Shown here: one piece after another, positions 62,517-64,000 of the stretch | How the letters are laid out: each line of letters starts with the position of its first letter | Position numbering within the stretch: the first letter of the stretch is position 1 | DNA from: Saprospiraceae bacterium | GTDB lineage: Bacteria > Bacteroidota > Bacteroidia > Chitinophagales > Saprospiraceae | Length of the DNA: 64,000 nt | Direction of reading: 5' to 3' | Assembly: GCA_030729925.1 (NCBI GenBank) | Contig: JANQWK010000060.1 | Location: forward strand, 29,797-93,796 | Made by a program: the position numbers and the translations under genes | The notes under the pieces: model-generated | The model's database searches: none | The model's input: only the letters and a program-made list of their open reading frames with translations | What the model was told of the DNA's origin: nothing

Positions 62517-64000
62517 TCAGTTGAGGATTACCTGAAATTTCTTTTGCACCATCCCCTCTTTTGTGATCGCACGGAGTACGTACATACCATTTCCGAACGG
62601 CACTGTATTGATCTGGATATCGTTGGTACCCAGATTAGCTGTTTCGAAGACCTTCTGTCCACTCATATTATATACCAGTACCTGTTCGAGTACATGTCCT
62701 CCATTGGCATGCACCTGAAGCATTCCATTCGTTGGATTGGGATAGACCATCAATTCAGAAGGCAGGAAATTCAACTTTTCTTCTGAGGAAGGGGCTCTGA
62801 GGTTAATGGTTATGTTGGCGCCCTCTACCTTTACCCCAAAAGTATTGCCGCTTCCATTCATGAGCGTGGCAACACCGGATCCAACCGTTACGTCGAGTGC
62901 TTCCTGACCGGGTCGGCCAAACTCCAAGTTGTCAATCACTACCAAGCGAACCTTACCGATCCTACCATACCCGCTGGAAGAAAGTCCATTGGTGCGGGTA
63001 AAGCCCGATTCTGCCAAACCTGCGTGATCATTGTACATCATTTGAAGTACAGGAGAGTTGTAGGACAACCAGCTGTTGTAGTCGTAGTCAATAGATATAC
63101 TTTCAGACTTAAAAATATCAGGATTATAATTGAAGGGGAAAGTAAAACCATAGACATCCAAGGCAGGAACTGCAACATCTCCCATGAGCATATCCAGTTC
63201 TATAAGATCTCCCGGATTGGCGTAGATATCCCCCGAAAGTCTGATCGTATAAGGAAAATAAGGTGCTTTTACAGAAGGCAGACCATGCGTGTTGCCATAA
63301 AACAAATTAATCGCGAGGGTGTCAATCGAAGTTACCACACTGTCGCCGTCGGTATCCACATGCTTGAGGTTGACCTGCATCTGCTCCTCAAAAGCGGAAA
63401 AATTCCAGTTGTCCGCATGTTGGCCGTACCAGATATCCAGTCGTGCATTCCTGCGCCGCTTGCCTTCTGTCCCCATACTTAATCCAAGAGGAAGCAAGTC
63501 CTCCATATTGACAATTCCATCGAAATTCGTGTCGCCAGGCCACACACAATCGTCTGTACAAAGTGGAGCCCCCTCATTATCAATGTCCAGGATAGCCACT
63601 TCTATCTTCATAGATTTTGAAAAACGACATTTGCCACCCTTATTGACACAATACTGCAATTCAAAGGCATCGTAGCCGGAAATGACATCCGGGGATGGAA
63701 TATACAGAATGACATTTTTACCCGTAATACGCTGTCCATAAATAACCGTGTCCACTTCGCCGGGAAGGTACTTGGCCGTACCCAACTCTCCCTGAGCCTG
63801 AATCGAGAAACCAAAATTTGTAATGGGAACATCGTTGCCCACCACCAGCGCTGTGCGCTTGGGCGTAACCATCAGGTACTTGGAATAGGCAGGCTCAAAA
63901 TTGCTCACCGAAACATAAACCGTTGCCACTTCAGGGTCGCCGAAGCAACCATTGGGCATTACCGAATAGGTAAACTTATCTACCCCTTCAAAAGTAGCAT
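62517..64000 (-). CDS. T9SS cargo protein with dockerin-like repeat, cut by the window edge
   Basis: About 494 residues are visible; the frame is open through the window end, so the start lies beyond 64000 and the ATG at 63959 is internal. The visible N-terminal part (FTYSVMPNGCFGDPEVATVYVSVS) resembles an Ig-like or cadherin-like repeat. A dockerin-like segment follows, with Ca loops DTNFDGIVNMED and DTDGDSVVTSID. The C-terminus (MVYPNPTNGMLQVHANGG to GMYVLRAITKEG) is a type A T9SS sorting domain. A surface or secreted protein, ligand unknown. Confidence 0.9.
   Translation of the reverse strand, partial: ATFEGVDKFTYSVMPNGCFGDPEVATVYVSVSNFEPAYSKYLMVTPKRTALVVGNDVPITNFGFSIQAQGELGTAKYLPGEVDTVIYGQRITGKNVILYIPSPDVISGYDAFELQYCVNKGGKCRFSKSMKIEVAILDIDNEGAPLCTDDCVWPGDTNFDGIVNMEDLLPLGLSMGTEGKRRRNARLDIWYGQHADNWNFSAFEEQMQVNLKHVDTDGDSVVTSIDTLAINLFYGNTHGLPSVKAPYFPYTIRLSGDIYANPGDLIELDMLMGDVAVPALDVYGFTFPFNYNPDIFKSESISIDYDYNSWLSYNSPVLQMMYNDHAGLAESGFTRTNGLSSSGYGRIGKVRLVVIDNLEFGRPGQEALDVTVGSGVATLMNGSGNTFGVKVEGANITINLRAPSSEEKLNFLPSELMVYPNPTNGMLQVHANGGHVLEQVLVYNMSGQKVFETANLGTNDIQINTVPFGNGMYVLRAITKEGMVQKKFQVILN

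Noticed and set aside
62484..62786. Plus-strand open frame across the end of the T9SS cargo gene
   Set aside because: It is antisense to the clear sorting domain on the minus strand and has no domain or promoter of its own.

Overview
The window looks like a stretch of ordinary chromosome from a member of the Bacteroidota, most likely the Saprospiraceae or a neighbouring family. The evidence is a PorP/SprF-type protein and two proteins of the type IX secretion (T9SS) cargo kind, a TamL-type lipidated TamA homologue, the bacillithiol enzyme BshC, a LytS/LytTR two-component pair, the futalosine menaquinone route (MqnB), the long Bacteroidota form of PurM, and many start regions with the Bacteroidota -7 promoter element TAnnTTTG. 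I see no transposase, integrase, phage gene, CRISPR array, rRNA or tRNA. Both edges cut through genes.

Layout. 1-8.6 kb: a truncated protein and a DUF4097-like envelope protein, then bshC on +, facing a minus-strand run of accD, a lipoprotein RidA, a penicillin acylase, an M28 peptidase and a cupin. 8.8-14.6 kb (+): a glutamate-type symporter, a small Tudor-like protein coupled to a TlpA-like lipoprotein, and an unusual three-part protein (TIR-like, TPR, short-chain dehydrogenase). 14.6-16.3 kb (-): lipB, an unknown protein and an acyl-CoA thioesterase. 16.4-19.1 kb (+): a beta-propeller lipoprotein, an outer-membrane barrel and mqnB. 19.1-23.4 kb: prmC and a spermidine locus, with nspC and carboxyspermidine dehydrogenase on - and an agmatinase-family gene divergent on +. 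23.6-27.1 kb (-): flippase, saccharopine dehydrogenase and kdsB. 27.2-30.6 kb (+): LysM protein, cystathionine beta-synthase and PorP. 30.6-36.1 kb (-): ribBA with a degenerate second domain, two glycosyltransferases and an M1 peptidase. 36.2-44.2 kb: DUF6580 and DUF5522; an HD phosphohydrolase, cobalamin adenosyltransferase and ABC ATPase on -; a deoxynucleoside kinase and YggS on +; an FG-GAP T9SS cargo on -. 44.3-50.6 kb (+): NhaC antiporter, DUF2256, an orphan oxidase subunit III, purL and a TlpA-like lipoprotein. 50.6-57.4 kb: an rRNA/tRNA methyltransferase, tamL, nth, purM and an M23 peptidase. 57.4-60.0 kb (-): queD-folE-fabD-yqgE. 60.2-62.0 kb (+): the LytS/LytTR pair. 62.5-64 kb (-): a T9SS cargo protein cut by the window edge.

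The most unusual items are the TIR-like/TPR/SDR fusion at 12.2-14.6 kb and the 500-base non-genic stretch at 62.0-62.5 kb. That stretch carries three copies of a 20-base motif. On the minus strand each copy encodes the same short C-terminus followed by a stop codon, and hairpins are interspersed. Several enzymes have changed active-site residues: the GTP cyclohydrolase II half of RibBA, one metal ligand in the M28 and M23 peptidases, and the Fe-S cysteines of Nth. All functional calls come from reading motifs and family resemblance by eye; no search was run.
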